A stretch of 64,000 bases of DNA from Halorientalis sp. LT38 (GTDB lineage: Archaea > Halobacteriota > Halobacteria > Halobacteriales > Haloarculaceae): positions 3,100,001 to 3,164,000 of the forward strand of contig NZ_JAYEZN010000001.1 in the NCBI RefSeq assembly GCF_037031225.1. The letters run 5' to 3'. The notes beneath the pieces are model-generated. The model worked only from the letters and a program-made list of their open reading frames with translations. It made no database searches and was not told the DNA's origin. The translations under genes were made by a program, and so were the position numbers. Shown in pieces: positions 41,018-49,237 of this stretch (the first letter of the stretch is position 1; every line of letters begins with the position of its first letter).

Positions 41018-41799
41018 ACCGGCCCTTCGCCGTCGGTGGCGACCGTCTTCGCGCCGCTGACCAGCGCGTCCTCGAAGGAGGTCGGTCGCGCGTCCTCGGC
41101 GTTGGCGAGCGCGCGCTGTCTGGTGATCTCGCCCTCGATCGCGTCGGTGACGAGCGAGTGTTCGCCCAGCGGGTCGGCGTAGGCGACCCCGCCGCGGTCG
41201 AGTTCGAGCTTCGCGGGGACTCGCCGATCGGTCGTCTCGTTTGCGGTCAGAAAGAGCGGGACGGCGACCGAGCGCTCGGTCTCGACGGCGTAACGGACAC
41301 ACTCGACCGCGGGGTTCTGCAGGAGATAGGACGGCTCGACGGCGGCGTAGTAGGTCTCCGCGGCGATCCGCGAGGCGTGGTACTCCGTCATCTGCCGGTT
41401 GTAGGGCTGTGAGCTGCTGCCCTGGCCGACCAGGACGAGCGTGGCATCGGGGCCCGCCGGGACGAGTTCGGTCGCGCGCTCGGTCACCAGCCGGGTGATC
41501 GCCGGACTCCGACCGATCGGTTCGCAGTACCGGACGGTGCCCTCGAACGCCGGGAAGGTCCGGGGGAGCACGTCCGTCGTCTCCCGGCTGTGGGCCAGCG
41601 AGGCGGGCAACACGTAGACGACGCCGTCGGCGACGGTCCGGAAGGTCTCCCGGAGTTCCCGGCCCGGCTCCTCGGCGTAGGTGACCGCCCGGGCGCGGTC
41701 GACCGCGCCGCGCCGCTCGATCCGTGTCGCGTGCGTCGCCAGGGTTGCCCCGTCGTGCGTGCCCTCCTGCCCGACGAGTACGAGTGTGTCCTGTGACAT
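41014..41799 (-). CDS. CbiX-like protein without the chelatase histidines
   Basis: A 261-residue protein with two CbiX-type repeats: DTLVLVGQEGTHDGATLATH at the start and ATLVLVGQGSSSQPYNRQMT near residue 118, the latter followed by a helix YHASRIAAETYYAAVEPSYL. In CbiX the motif is GHGS with an essential His; here both repeats have GQ. Some other histidines (TH, YH) remain. It may bind rather than chelate metals or tetrapyrroles, or use other residues. GGTTGTATAC immediately precedes its ATG, linking it to the cbiT promoter. Confidence 0.8.
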   Translation of the reverse strand: MSQDTLVLVGQEGTHDGATLATHATRIERRGAVDRARAVTYAEEPGRELRETFRTVADGVVYVLPASLAHSRETTDVLPRTFPAFEGTVRYCEPIGRSPAITRLVTERATELVPAGPDATLVLVGQGSSSQPYNRQMTEYHASRIAAETYYAAVEPSYLLQNPAVECVRYAVETERSVAVPLFLTANETTDRRVPAKLELDRGGVAYADPLGEHSLVTDAIEGEITRQRALANAEDARPTSFEDALVSGAKTVATDGEGPV

Positions 41800-41800
41800 C

Positions 41801-41827
41801 TGTATACAACCTCGCTTTCTCTATACC
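41801..41827 (-). promoter_or_regulatory. Promoter of the second CbiX-like gene with GGTTGTAT element
   Basis: On the minus strand, GGTATAGAG (TATA-like) is followed by GGTTGTATACAG and the ATG at 41799. GGTTGTAT is identical in sequence and near-identical in position to the element before cbiT. Confidence 0.5.
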
Positions 41828-41969
41828 AAGCGAGCTTGCTCACACCCACGACGGAGAGGGGCAAATACGTTTTGGTCGGGGCAGTGATCAGGTCTCGCCG
41901 ACGCGACCACGGCGTTGGGGTCGCCGTCGAGAGAGCCAGCGTCGAGCGGTCGTCGCCGGTCGGTCATCG

Positions 41970-43319
41970 TCAGCCCACGGGGGCCAGCAGTGCCGGAGTT
42001 TGGGTTTCCGTCGAGCGATCGGCCGCCGTGGTCTCGGTCCCGGCGACCCGGTAGTCGACGAACCGGATCTGGACGACGACGTCCCGGCTCGTCGCCGCCG
42101 CGATTCGGTCTTCGAACCTGGCCGGCAGGCTCGCGTACCCCCGATCGCTCGTCCGTCGGAGGGTATAGGTGACCGTGGTCGGCGACGTGAACGGGCCGAT
42201 GCCGGTGTACTCGTAGGAGGTCTCCACCACGCCGAGGTCGTCGTACCCGCCCCGGTTCAGCACGTCCGTCACGGCGGCGTTGGCCTCCCGTTCGAAGGTG
42301 CTCTGCTGGTAGAACCCGACGCCGACGAACAGCAGGATGGCAACGACGACGACCAGGGTCGCGGCGACGCTGACCGCCCGGCCCGGCGAGTCCAGGGCGA
42401 GGGACTTCTCGGCGCTGGCCTCGGCCCGGTAGCCGAGGTACCACAGCATCAGGAACGCGCCCACGTTGACCGCCACGATGGTGATGAACAGCAAGACGAG
42501 CGCGCCGAGGCCGACCTGGAACTCCATCCAGGCGAACCCGATGCCGGCGACGCCTGCGGTCGGGATCAGGGCGGCGGCGATCATGACGCCGACGATACTC
42601 ACCTGTCCCTTCGTCGCCAGCCCGAAGGCGCCGGCCGCACCGGCAGCCAACCCGACCGCGACGGACAGCATGCCGGGCGAGATCCGGAGCGCGACGAGCT
42701 CCAGGCTCGCCACGGCAAGCACCCGCGGCACCGCGAAGAACCACTTGAGGAGGAGACTGAAGGCGGTGGCGGCCAGCGCGGCGACGCCGAGGCCGAGGAC
42801 CTGCATCTTGACGCTCTCGTAGAGCATCTCCTGGTCGCCCCGGACGGCGCCCACGCTCGCGGTCAGCATCGGGCTCACGATCGGGGCCAGCACCATCGAC
42901 CCGACGACGACGGCCGGCGAGGCCAGCAAGATCCCCGCGACGGCGACGATCGCGCTGAGGACCATCATCCAGAGGTACGCTCTGGTGTTGTAGCGCATGT
43001 CCACGACCTTCGAGCGCAGCGTCCGCGGGGCGATCTTGTTGGGCGTGTTCGCCCAGTGAGCCTGCAGTTCGTCCCGCCCCTCGAAGTCGGCGAACTCCGT
43101 CTCGATCGCGACGGTGAACCACTCGCGCTCGTAGCCCACCGCCGCCAGATCCTCGAGGACGTGCTCGACGGCGTCGGCGGGGACGACGAAGGAGACGTAC
43201 GACCGGTCGTCGTATTCGGCGCCCCCAGGGACGATCGAGTACCCGATGCCCTGATCGCGCAGGTGGGCGACGACGTCGTCGCGTCGCTCGTCGGGGACCG
43301 AAAGCTGGACCAGACGCAC
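41970..43319 (-). CDS. DUF389 family membrane protein
   Basis: A 449-residue protein; the GTG at 43319 (VRLVQLSVPDERRDDVVAHL) is the likely start because DUF389 proteins begin with this ferredoxin-like domain. Residues 1-85 are cytoplasmic, then NTRAYLWMMVLSAIVAVAGI begins the DUF389 membrane core of about six to seven helices with SPAVVVGSMVLAPIVSPMLT and IVGVMIAAALIPTAGVAGIG. The C-terminal 90 residues are extracytoplasmic. The family's role is unknown; transport or stress sensing has been suggested. Not obviously linked to neighbours. Confidence 0.88.
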   Translation of the reverse strand: MRLVQLSVPDERRDDVVAHLRDQGIGYSIVPGGAEYDDRSYVSFVVPADAVEHVLEDLAAVGYEREWFTVAIETEFADFEGRDELQAHWANTPNKIAPRTLRSKVVDMRYNTRAYLWMMVLSAIVAVAGILLASPAVVVGSMVLAPIVSPMLTASVGAVRGDQEMLYESVKMQVLGLGVAALAATAFSLLLKWFFAVPRVLAVASLELVALRISPGMLSVAVGLAAGAAGAFGLATKGQVSIVGVMIAAALIPTAGVAGIGFAWMEFQVGLGALVLLFITIVAVNVGAFLMLWYLGYRAEASAEKSLALDSPGRAVSVAATLVVVVAILLFVGVGFYQQSTFEREANAAVTDVLNRGGYDDLGVVETSYEYTGIGPFTSPTTVTYTLRRTSDRGYASLPARFEDRIAAATSRDVVVQIRFVDYRVAGTETTAADRSTETQTPALLAPVG

Positions 43320-43430
43320 GGCCGATGTTCCACACCGACCCGGAAAAGCCTCAAACCGGCGTGTGCAAGCCCGTCCTCCGCCGACCCGGACCACGTCGGC
43401 CGTCGCCTCTCAGGGACCCCGTCACGAAGA

Positions 43431-43442
43431 CGAACATGTTCG
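43431..43442. promoter_or_regulatory. NarO-type palindrome upstream of the multicopper oxidase
   Basis: Perfect CGAACATGTTCG, about 40 bases before a TATATATT (43480-43487) box and 68 before the start codon at 43510. Confidence 0.7.
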
Positions 43443-43509
43443 GACCCGTTCTCGGGGAGTTGGAATGTCCCTTCCCTGTATATATTAACCCCCACAATAT
43501 CCGGGTGTC

Positions 43510-44676
43510 ATGAGCGATCAGATGAGTGCGCCCGGAACGCGGTTCTCGCGTCGCGACTTCGTGAAAGCAACCGGCGGTGCAGCGACCGTCGGGCTGGCCG
43601 GGTGTCAGTCGGCACCGAAAGCGCAGAACACGGCCGGAACGCCCGATTCGACGGCATCGCAGGGGAACCAGTCGTCCTTACCGGCGGCGGCCCCGCCGGA
43701 GATGATCGACCTCGCCGAACAGAACAACCAGGTCACGCTGAAGACGAAACCTGCCCGGCTCCCGGTCCATCCCGAAGATTCGCTGGGCGGTCCCATCGAA
43801 CTCCCGCGGGTGTGGGCCTTCCAGGCCGACGACGGTCAGCCCAGCGTCCCCGGCCCCGTCCTCCGGGCCCAGGAGGGGGACGTCATCGACGTCACGCTGG
43901 ACAACACGAACGGGAAACGGCCGCACACGGTCCACTTCCACGGCGTACAGAAGGCCTGGAAGGACGACGGCGTCCCGACGACGTCCGGGATCACCGTCCC
44001 GGCCGGTGAGAAACACACCTACGAGATCCCGGCGAACACGCCCGGTACCCACGGCTACCACTGTCACTACCAGACCCACAAGCACATCGAGATGGGGATG
44101 TACGGCATCTTCCGTGTCGATCCCGCGGGGTACGAGGAGGCAGACCGGGAGTACTTCCTGACCATCAAGGACTGGGACTCCCGACTCTCCCGGATGTACG
44201 CCGGCGAGGACGTGAGCTACAGCGCCCACCGACGCAAAGCCGACGTGTTCACGATCAACGGGCGGAGCCTCCCCCGTACCCTTCACCCGGAGGACGGCTC
44301 GCCGCTGATCGTCAGCCAGGGCGACACGGTGCGGGTCCACTACGTGAACGTCGGCGGGTACATGTCCCACCCGATGCACACCCACAACCACCGGTTCAAA
44401 CTGGTCGAGAAGGACGGGACCCAGCTCCCCGAACCCCTCCAGTACGAGCGTGACATCACCAACGTCTCGCCCGCCGAACGCCACACCATCGAGTTCGAGG
44501 CCAACGCCGAACCGGGCATCTACCTGCTGCACTGCCACAAGGTCAACCACGCCACGAACGGCCTCGACGCCGCCGCGTCCTACCCCGGCGGCATGGTCAC
44601 CGGCATCGTCTACGAGGAGGCGATGGACACCGACATCTTCGCCGACCTGATGGACTACGCCGGCTACGACCTGTAA
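43510..44676 (+). CDS. Two-domain multicopper oxidase, Tat-exported lipoprotein
   Basis: A 388-residue protein with a twin-arginine signal (SRRDFVKATGG, 13-23) and lipobox LAGC (29-32), so an outer-face lipoprotein. Two cupredoxin domains carry the four multicopper-oxidase motifs: HFHG (142-145), GYHCHYQTHKHIEMGM (182-197), HPMHTHNH (287-294) and LLHCHKVNH (339-347). A type 1 site fits domain 1 (Cys185, a His at 190/192 and Met195/197) and trinuclear-cluster ligands fit the domain interface, as in small laccases and the ancestors of NirK. It may oxidise copper, phenols or accept electrons during anaerobiosis. The strong NarO-type site suggests it belongs to the denitrification regulon. Confidence 0.88.
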   Translation: MSDQMSAPGTRFSRRDFVKATGGAATVGLAGCQSAPKAQNTAGTPDSTASQGNQSSLPAAAPPEMIDLAEQNNQVTLKTKPARLPVHPEDSLGGPIELPRVWAFQADDGQPSVPGPVLRAQEGDVIDVTLDNTNGKRPHTVHFHGVQKAWKDDGVPTTSGITVPAGEKHTYEIPANTPGTHGYHCHYQTHKHIEMGMYGIFRVDPAGYEEADREYFLTIKDWDSRLSRMYAGEDVSYSAHRRKADVFTINGRSLPRTLHPEDGSPLIVSQGDTVRVHYVNVGGYMSHPMHTHNHRFKLVEKDGTQLPEPLQYERDITNVSPAERHTIEFEANAEPGIYLLHCHKVNHATNGLDAAASYPGGMVTGIVYEEAMDTDIFADLMDYAGYDL

Positions 44677-44688
44677 CGAACGGGTTCG
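44677..44688. promoter_or_regulatory. NarO-type palindrome upstream of the PaaB-like gene
   Basis: CGAACGGGTTCG, beginning one base after the multicopper oxidase stop codon and 38 bases before the next ATG. The centre GG is not self-complementary; both half-sites are perfect. Confidence 0.6.
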
Positions 44689-44725
44689 GCACAACCGACT
44701 CTCCGTCCCCGATCCGAAGATCACC

Positions 44726-45022
44726 ATGGTCGAGAAACCCGAACGCGCGCGCGTCGGCGACCAGCCACGTGACGCGACCGAACGCGAGTGGGAGGTGTTC
44801 GTCCGCGAAGAGTCAGACGGCCGCATGCGATACGTCGGCAGCGTCACCGCCCCCGACGCCGACGTGGCCTACGAGCAGGCGACGAAGCTGTTCGCCTGGT
44901 TCGCCGCCGACGTCTGGCTATGTCCCACCGACGCCGTCAGCCGATACTCCACCCACGACTTAGACGAGGAGGCCGAGCCGAAACCGCTCGACACCGGCGA
45001 GGAGCCGCGGACGATCGAGTGA
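44726..45022 (+). CDS. PaaB-like Htur_1727-type protein, candidate radical-SAM substrate
   Basis: A 98-residue protein: EREWEVFVREESDGRMRYVG, then SVTAPDADVAYEQATKLFAW and FAADVWLCPTDAVSRYSTHD. This is the PaaB fold pattern, and it closely matches what I remember of the haloarchaeal Htur_1727 family annotated as a radical-SAM-partnered candidate RiPP. A single Cys in WLCPTDAV is an attractive modification site. The nearest radical SAM/SPASM enzyme is 41 kb away at 2488, but both carry the same palindrome family in the region upstream. Real phenylacetate-degradation genes are absent from the window, so a PaaB metabolic role is unlikely. Confidence 0.72.
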   Translation: MVEKPERARVGDQPRDATEREWEVFVREESDGRMRYVGSVTAPDADVAYEQATKLFAWFAADVWLCPTDAVSRYSTHDLDEEAEPKPLDTGEEPRTIE

Positions 45023-45052
45023 CGATCGATCCGCTGGCCCCCTCGACCGCCA

Positions 45053-45076
45053 CGAACAATTTCGGGACAATATATA
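45053..45076 (+). promoter_or_regulatory. Degenerate NarO-type site and TATA box of the DUF2249 gene
   Basis: CGAACAATTTCG (45053-45064, one mismatch in the right half) is directly followed by AATATATA (45069-45076), about 28 bases before the ATG at 45102, so a leaderless transcript is expected. Confidence 0.55.
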
Positions 45077-45101
45077 CCGCGACCGTGGCCGATGTGCTGG
45101 T

Positions 45102-45332
45102 ATGAGTCAGGACGCACCCACGGACAGACGGCTCGACGTCCGCGAGATCGACGGCGAACCGTTCGAGGACATCATGGCCGCCCTCGCGGAGCTCCCGGAG
45201 GGCGAGCGACTGCGCCTGATCAACAGCTTCGAGCCCGTCCCGCTCTACGAGGTCCTGGACCAGCGCGGGTTCGTCCACGAGACCGAGCAGGTCGGTCCCG
45301 AGACGTTCCACGTCGACATCGAACACGCCTGA
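45102..45332 (+). CDS. DUF2249 domain protein
   Basis: A 76-residue stand-alone DUF2249 protein: RLDVREIDGEPFEDIMAALA, then ERLRLINSFEPVPLYEVLDQ. It is nearly collinear with the 5917-6144 protein, indicating a recent duplication. It lies in a cluster with a PaaB-like protein, multicopper oxidase and NnrS-like membrane protein that all have the CGAAC-type palindrome. Confidence 0.88.
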   Translation: MSQDAPTDRRLDVREIDGEPFEDIMAALAELPEGERLRLINSFEPVPLYEVLDQRGFVHETEQVGPETFHVDIEHA

Positions 45333-45370
45333 TCGCGAGCAATAGGGGGCAGAGGGACCCGGCCACCTGG

Positions 45371-45382
45371 CGAACACGTTCG
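45371..45382. promoter_or_regulatory. NarO-type palindrome upstream of the 45421 membrane protein
   Basis: CGAACACGTTCG, both half-sites perfect, 38 bases before the ATG at 45421, the same spacing as at 44677 and 6606. Confidence 0.65.
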
Positions 45383-45420
45383 GGCACACGCGTTCGGACG
45401 GGCGGTTCCTACGGTGAGAC

Positions 45421-46776
45421 ATGAGCGTCGTACCCGGCGACATCGACACCGACGGGGGGCCGCCGATGACCGTCCCGCTGCGCCACTTCGTCGTCGCCGT
45501 GGCATTTCTCGTCGGCGGGGCCCTGATCGCCGTCGTCGACGCCGTCGTGGGCTTCCAGGGCATCGCGAGTCTCGCCCACGTCCACCTCCTGCTCGCGGGC
45601 TGGGTCTGCATCACCATCATGGGCGCGATGACGCAGTTCGTGCCCGTCTGGTCCGGCGTCTCCCTATACTCCCGTCGGCTGGCCGCCGCCCAGTTGTGGC
45701 TGGTGACCGCCGGCCTGCTCGGGATGGCGGGCAGCTTCCTCGCCGGCGCCTTGCCCTGGGTCCACGTCTTCGGCACGCTCGCAGTGGCCGGCTTCTGGAC
45801 CTTCGCCTACAACCTCGGTCGGACGCTCGCCCGGATCGACGACCTCGACGTCACGGAGGCCCACTTCGCGTTCGCGCTCGGCTGTTTCGTCCTCGTGACC
45901 GGGCTGGGGTTCCTGCTCGCGCTCGACTACGCGGCGCCGATTTTCGCCGGCCTCCCGGTCACTCGATCGGGAGCCGTCGGCGCGCACGCGACCCTCGCCG
46001 TGTTCGGCGCGATCCTCACGACCGTCTTCGGCGCGCTCTACCAGCTCGCGACCATGTTCACGCAGACGGAACTCCACGGGATCGACCACCACCTCCAGCG
46101 GGTCGAGGCCTACGGCTATCCCGTCGGCGTGCTCGCGCTCGCTGGCGGCCGGCTGGTCGGGAACGCCGCCCTCGCCCGCGTCGGTGGCCTGCTGGTCGTC
46201 GCCGCCGTCGCCGGAATGGCCGTGCTGCTCGCGCGCCGCCTCGTCGAGACGCAGGTGGCGTGGACGCCGATGCTCTCGCGATACGCGGTCGTCGCGCTCG
46301 CGATGGCCGGCTGGAGCCTGCTCACCGTCCGGGTCTGGCTGGCCGATCCGCTGGCCCGCGCCGCGCGCTTCGGCGCGCCGGGGGCGGCCCACCTCCTGGC
46401 CGTGGGCATCGTCGGCTTCGTCGTGCTCGGGACGCTCTACCACGTCGTCCCGTTCATCGTCTGGGTCCACCGCTACAGCGACCTGCTCGGCTTCGAGGAC
46501 GTGCCGATGATCGACGACCTCTACGATGACCGGCTGGCCGCGGCCGACTTCACCCTGCTCGGAACCGGAACCGCGGCGCTGATCGCCGCCGACCTTGGAT
46601 TCGGTCCCGACTCGCTCGTCGCGCTCGCGGGCGGACTGGTCTCCCTCGGCGCGGTCGCGTTCGCGGCGAACCTTCTCGGCGTCCTCAGAGAGCACAGTCC
46701 GCACTCGCTCCGATCGGTGCTCACGGGCCGGTCGGCGACCGACGCGGAGGCCGGCGGACGCGAGGACGCGGCCTGA
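45421..46776 (+). CDS. Polytopic membrane protein, NnrS / haem-copper-oxidase-I-like
   Basis: A 451-residue protein with about 12 membrane segments. Histidines occur in several helices: AHVHLLLAGWVCITIMGAMT, GAVGAHATLAVFGAILTTVF and VLGTLYHVVPFIVWVHRYSD. The MGAMTQFVPVW motif resembles the NnrS/oxidase-like MGM-x-x-x-VP pattern. The overall architecture parallels the 6658-7851 protein. A role in nitric oxide metabolism or haem-copper biology is inferred from motif and from the palindrome upstream. C-terminal tail acidic and disordered. Confidence 0.62.
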   Translation: MSVVPGDIDTDGGPPMTVPLRHFVVAVAFLVGGALIAVVDAVVGFQGIASLAHVHLLLAGWVCITIMGAMTQFVPVWSGVSLYSRRLAAAQLWLVTAGLLGMAGSFLAGALPWVHVFGTLAVAGFWTFAYNLGRTLARIDDLDVTEAHFAFALGCFVLVTGLGFLLALDYAAPIFAGLPVTRSGAVGAHATLAVFGAILTTVFGALYQLATMFTQTELHGIDHHLQRVEAYGYPVGVLALAGGRLVGNAALARVGGLLVVAAVAGMAVLLARRLVETQVAWTPMLSRYAVVALAMAGWSLLTVRVWLADPLARAARFGAPGAAHLLAVGIVGFVVLGTLYHVVPFIVWVHRYSDLLGFEDVPMIDDLYDDRLAAADFTLLGTGTAALIAADLGFGPDSLVALAGGLVSLGAVAFAANLLGVLREHSPHSLRSVLTGRSATDAEAGGREDAA

Positions 46777-46851
46777 ACCGCCCGTGGTCAGGTCAGTCGA
46801 TCGGCCACGACCGCCGCGATCAGGGCCTCCAGATGACCTCTCGGACCGTCC

Positions 46852-48918
46852 TCACTCGCGTCGCGAGCGACGCAGGGAGAGCAGCGCGACGGCCGCGATC
46901 GCAGCCAGCGCGGCCGCCGGGGCGAAGCCCACTCCGGTCCCGCTCGACTCGGTTCCGCTCCGCGTTGTCTCCTCCTCACCGGAGCGGTCGTCGGCGGCCC
47001 CGCCTTCGGCCGCGTTCGCGGCGAGGTCGCCGGAGGCGTCGGAATCGGCGTCCGTCGTCGTGTTGCCCGCTCCCGTCGCGGTCGCCTCGCCGCTTGGGCC
47101 GTCGGCGGTCGCGTTCGTCCCGGTCTCGTTCGTCACGACGCCCTCGGTCTCGGCGTCGACGGCGTCGACGCTCGCGGTGAACTCGGTCCCGGGTTCGACG
47201 CCCGAGAGGTTCATGTCGGCCGCGAACCGGCCGTCCGCGCCGACCGTCACGTCGGCTCGCCGGAGGAAGTTCCCGGACGAGCGGGCCCGGACCTCGAATC
47301 GACTCCCGGGAGCGAGCGTGGTCGTCCCGGTCAGCCGCGCGTCGGCTTCGGGGGCCACCGCGAGGGTCCCGTCGGGGCGGGTATCGAAGGTCAGCGATCG
47401 CTCGACGAGTCGGATCGACGCCGACTGGGTCGCGGCCTCGGTGACGATGCCGCCGTCCTCGTCGATCTCGAAGACCGCGGTGTACTCGTCGCCGTCGCCG
47501 ACGCGGCCGGGATCGCCTTCGTACCGGAGCGCGGCCGTGTCGAGGACGACGAACAGCCTGTTCGCGTCTTCGTCAGCGTACACGTCGAATGCGTCGTTCT
47601 CGAAGCTCCGGTTGACGTCGAGTTCGTCGTCGCTCGACTCGGGGGTGAACTCGAAGTCCGCGACGTCCGACGCGAGCAGGGATCGGAACCGCTCGGTCGT
47701 CGACCCCGGCCGGGCGAAGAGCGCGCCGAACACGCCGGTCGCGTTCGCCGTCACGACGAGGGTGTCACCGACCGCGACCTGATCGGTCGCGTTCCGATCG
47801 AGGGCGGCCGGGTCGTCGCCGAAGGCAGATTCCGGAGCGGCGCTCAGCGTCAGGTTCTCGACCGACGCAGGTTCCAGCGCGATGGCACCGGTTGCCGGCT
47901 CGTCACCCGCGACGGTCAGGTTCACGTCGTAGAGCGCCGGTTCGAGCGGGTCCGACAGCGCCGGCGTCGTCCGGGAGACGTTGGTGATCGTCCCGCCGTC
48001 CGCGGACCACGCCTGGCTCTCCGCGCCGCGGTGCCCGCCCGCGAGATACGTGTTCAGCGACAGCGTCACCGTCCCGTCGCCGTCGTCGGTGAAGGCGACG
48101 GTCGTGACGTATCCGACGTCGGTCGAGCCGACCGTGAGCCGGCCCGACTCGCCGGCCGGCACGTTCACGTCCACGTCGACGGTGTCACCGACCGCGCCCG
48201 AGAACTCGGCGCCGTCGAGCGCCGTCTCGATCGGCTCTCCGACCGTTACGGTGACCTCGTCGGTCGCGTCCGTGTCAGTCACCGCGACCGTGAAGCGGTA
48301 CCGACCCGGATCTAACGCCGAGAGATTGCCCGTCAGTTCCTCGCCGTCGACGGTCACCCGGGTCCCGTCGTCGGTCGCCGTGCCGCCGAAGACGGCCCGG
48401 ACCTCGTCGGCCGACAGCTCGTCGGCGGTGATCTCGACGTCGAAACCGGTCCGTTCGGAGACGACCGTCAGATCCCGCGTCGCGCTCGTCTGGTCGTCGT
48501 CCGCCGTCCGCACCTCGAGGGACTGCTCGGCCAGGTCGAAGGCGGCCTCGTCGACGCTCGCGTCGCCGCCCGTCCGAACGCCGGACGCGTCGGTCGCCAC
48601 CACTGCCCCGTCACCGTCGACGAGGACGTACCCGCCAGCCGATAGCGACGCGGTGTCGACGACTGCCGTCCCGTTCTCTCCGACTGAGATCGACCGGACG
48701 TAGTCGCCGACCTCGCCGTCCTCGACGGTCCGGAGGTCGTAAGCCGCGTCGGCGTCGCCGCCCCGGACGGCCAGTTCCTGTCCGATCCAGTGGGTCTCGC
48801 CCGAGGTCAGGGCCGAGTCCGCCGCCGCCGTCTCCGGGGCCGACTGCGCCGCCGCGGCCGGCACCGCGGTGCACGCGAGGACCGCCAGCGAGACGAGCAG
48901 TCCCGTGCGCCGGTTCAC
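46852..48918 (-). CDS. Surface glycoprotein-type secreted protein with C-terminal anchor
   Basis: A 688-residue secreted protein. It has an N-terminal Sec signal (MNRRTGLLVSLAVLACTAVP, cleavage after AAAA), several beta-sandwich repeats of about 90 residues rich in Asp, Thr and Val, a Thr/Gly/Asp-rich stalk near 590-660 likely to be O-glycosylated, and a C-terminal helix followed by RRSRRE. The end (VGFAPAAALAAIAAVALL) resembles PGF-CTERM archaeosortase signals but lacks the exact PGF triplet. Numerous N-x-S/T sequons are present. It resembles halobacterial BGTF-type surface proteins. Ligand unknown. Confidence 0.78.
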   Translation of the reverse strand: MNRRTGLLVSLAVLACTAVPAAAAQSAPETAAADSALTSGETHWIGQELAVRGGDADAAYDLRTVEDGEVGDYVRSISVGENGTAVVDTASLSAGGYVLVDGDGAVVATDASGVRTGGDASVDEAAFDLAEQSLEVRTADDDQTSATRDLTVVSERTGFDVEITADELSADEVRAVFGGTATDDGTRVTVDGEELTGNLSALDPGRYRFTVAVTDTDATDEVTVTVGEPIETALDGAEFSGAVGDTVDVDVNVPAGESGRLTVGSTDVGYVTTVAFTDDGDGTVTLSLNTYLAGGHRGAESQAWSADGGTITNVSRTTPALSDPLEPALYDVNLTVAGDEPATGAIALEPASVENLTLSAAPESAFGDDPAALDRNATDQVAVGDTLVVTANATGVFGALFARPGSTTERFRSLLASDVADFEFTPESSDDELDVNRSFENDAFDVYADEDANRLFVVLDTAALRYEGDPGRVGDGDEYTAVFEIDEDGGIVTEAATQSASIRLVERSLTFDTRPDGTLAVAPEADARLTGTTTLAPGSRFEVRARSSGNFLRRADVTVGADGRFAADMNLSGVEPGTEFTASVDAVDAETEGVVTNETGTNATADGPSGEATATGAGNTTTDADSDASGDLAANAAEGGAADDRSGEEETTRSGTESSGTGVGFAPAAALAAIAAVALLSLRRSRRE

Positions 48919-49237
48919 GTGCGATCACCGTCAATTGAGGGATGCATGCGGCCCTCGTACGACAGAGCCCGGCTTTGTTACGCATCGACTGTCGACCGCG
49001 GATAGCTGGAAGTCGGTGACTTGTGCGACGCGTCCGCACGCGTCCACCCGGTCCGGTCACGGACGGAGCGCGAACACCGATCCCGCCCAGCGCGCAAAGC
49101 GGAACCGCCGACTCGTGACTCCAGACTCGCCTTCGTGTGGACCACGCCACGCCGATCGAAGGCCTGTGAATCGACCCGCACAGTTATGCCGGCCGATCGT
49201 GTCAATAGCGCTTGGGGTTGGCACACCCGGATTTCGA
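48919..49237. other. 319-base divergent intergenic region
   Basis: I see no credible gene here. It holds the promoters of the surface glycoprotein (left) and the cupin (right). No NarO-type palindrome, tRNA or repeat was found; there are only GC-rich CGCGTCC repeats near 49028-49048. Confidence 0.5.

Noticed and set aside
44726..45022. PaaB subunit of phenylacetyl-CoA epoxidase
   Set aside because: No paaA, paaC, paaD or paaE is present nearby, and the local context is denitrification; the Htur_1727-type candidate is a better fit.
48919..49237. Non-coding RNA gene in the 319-base gap
   Set aside because: No strong promoter-stem-terminator combination could be recognised by eye.
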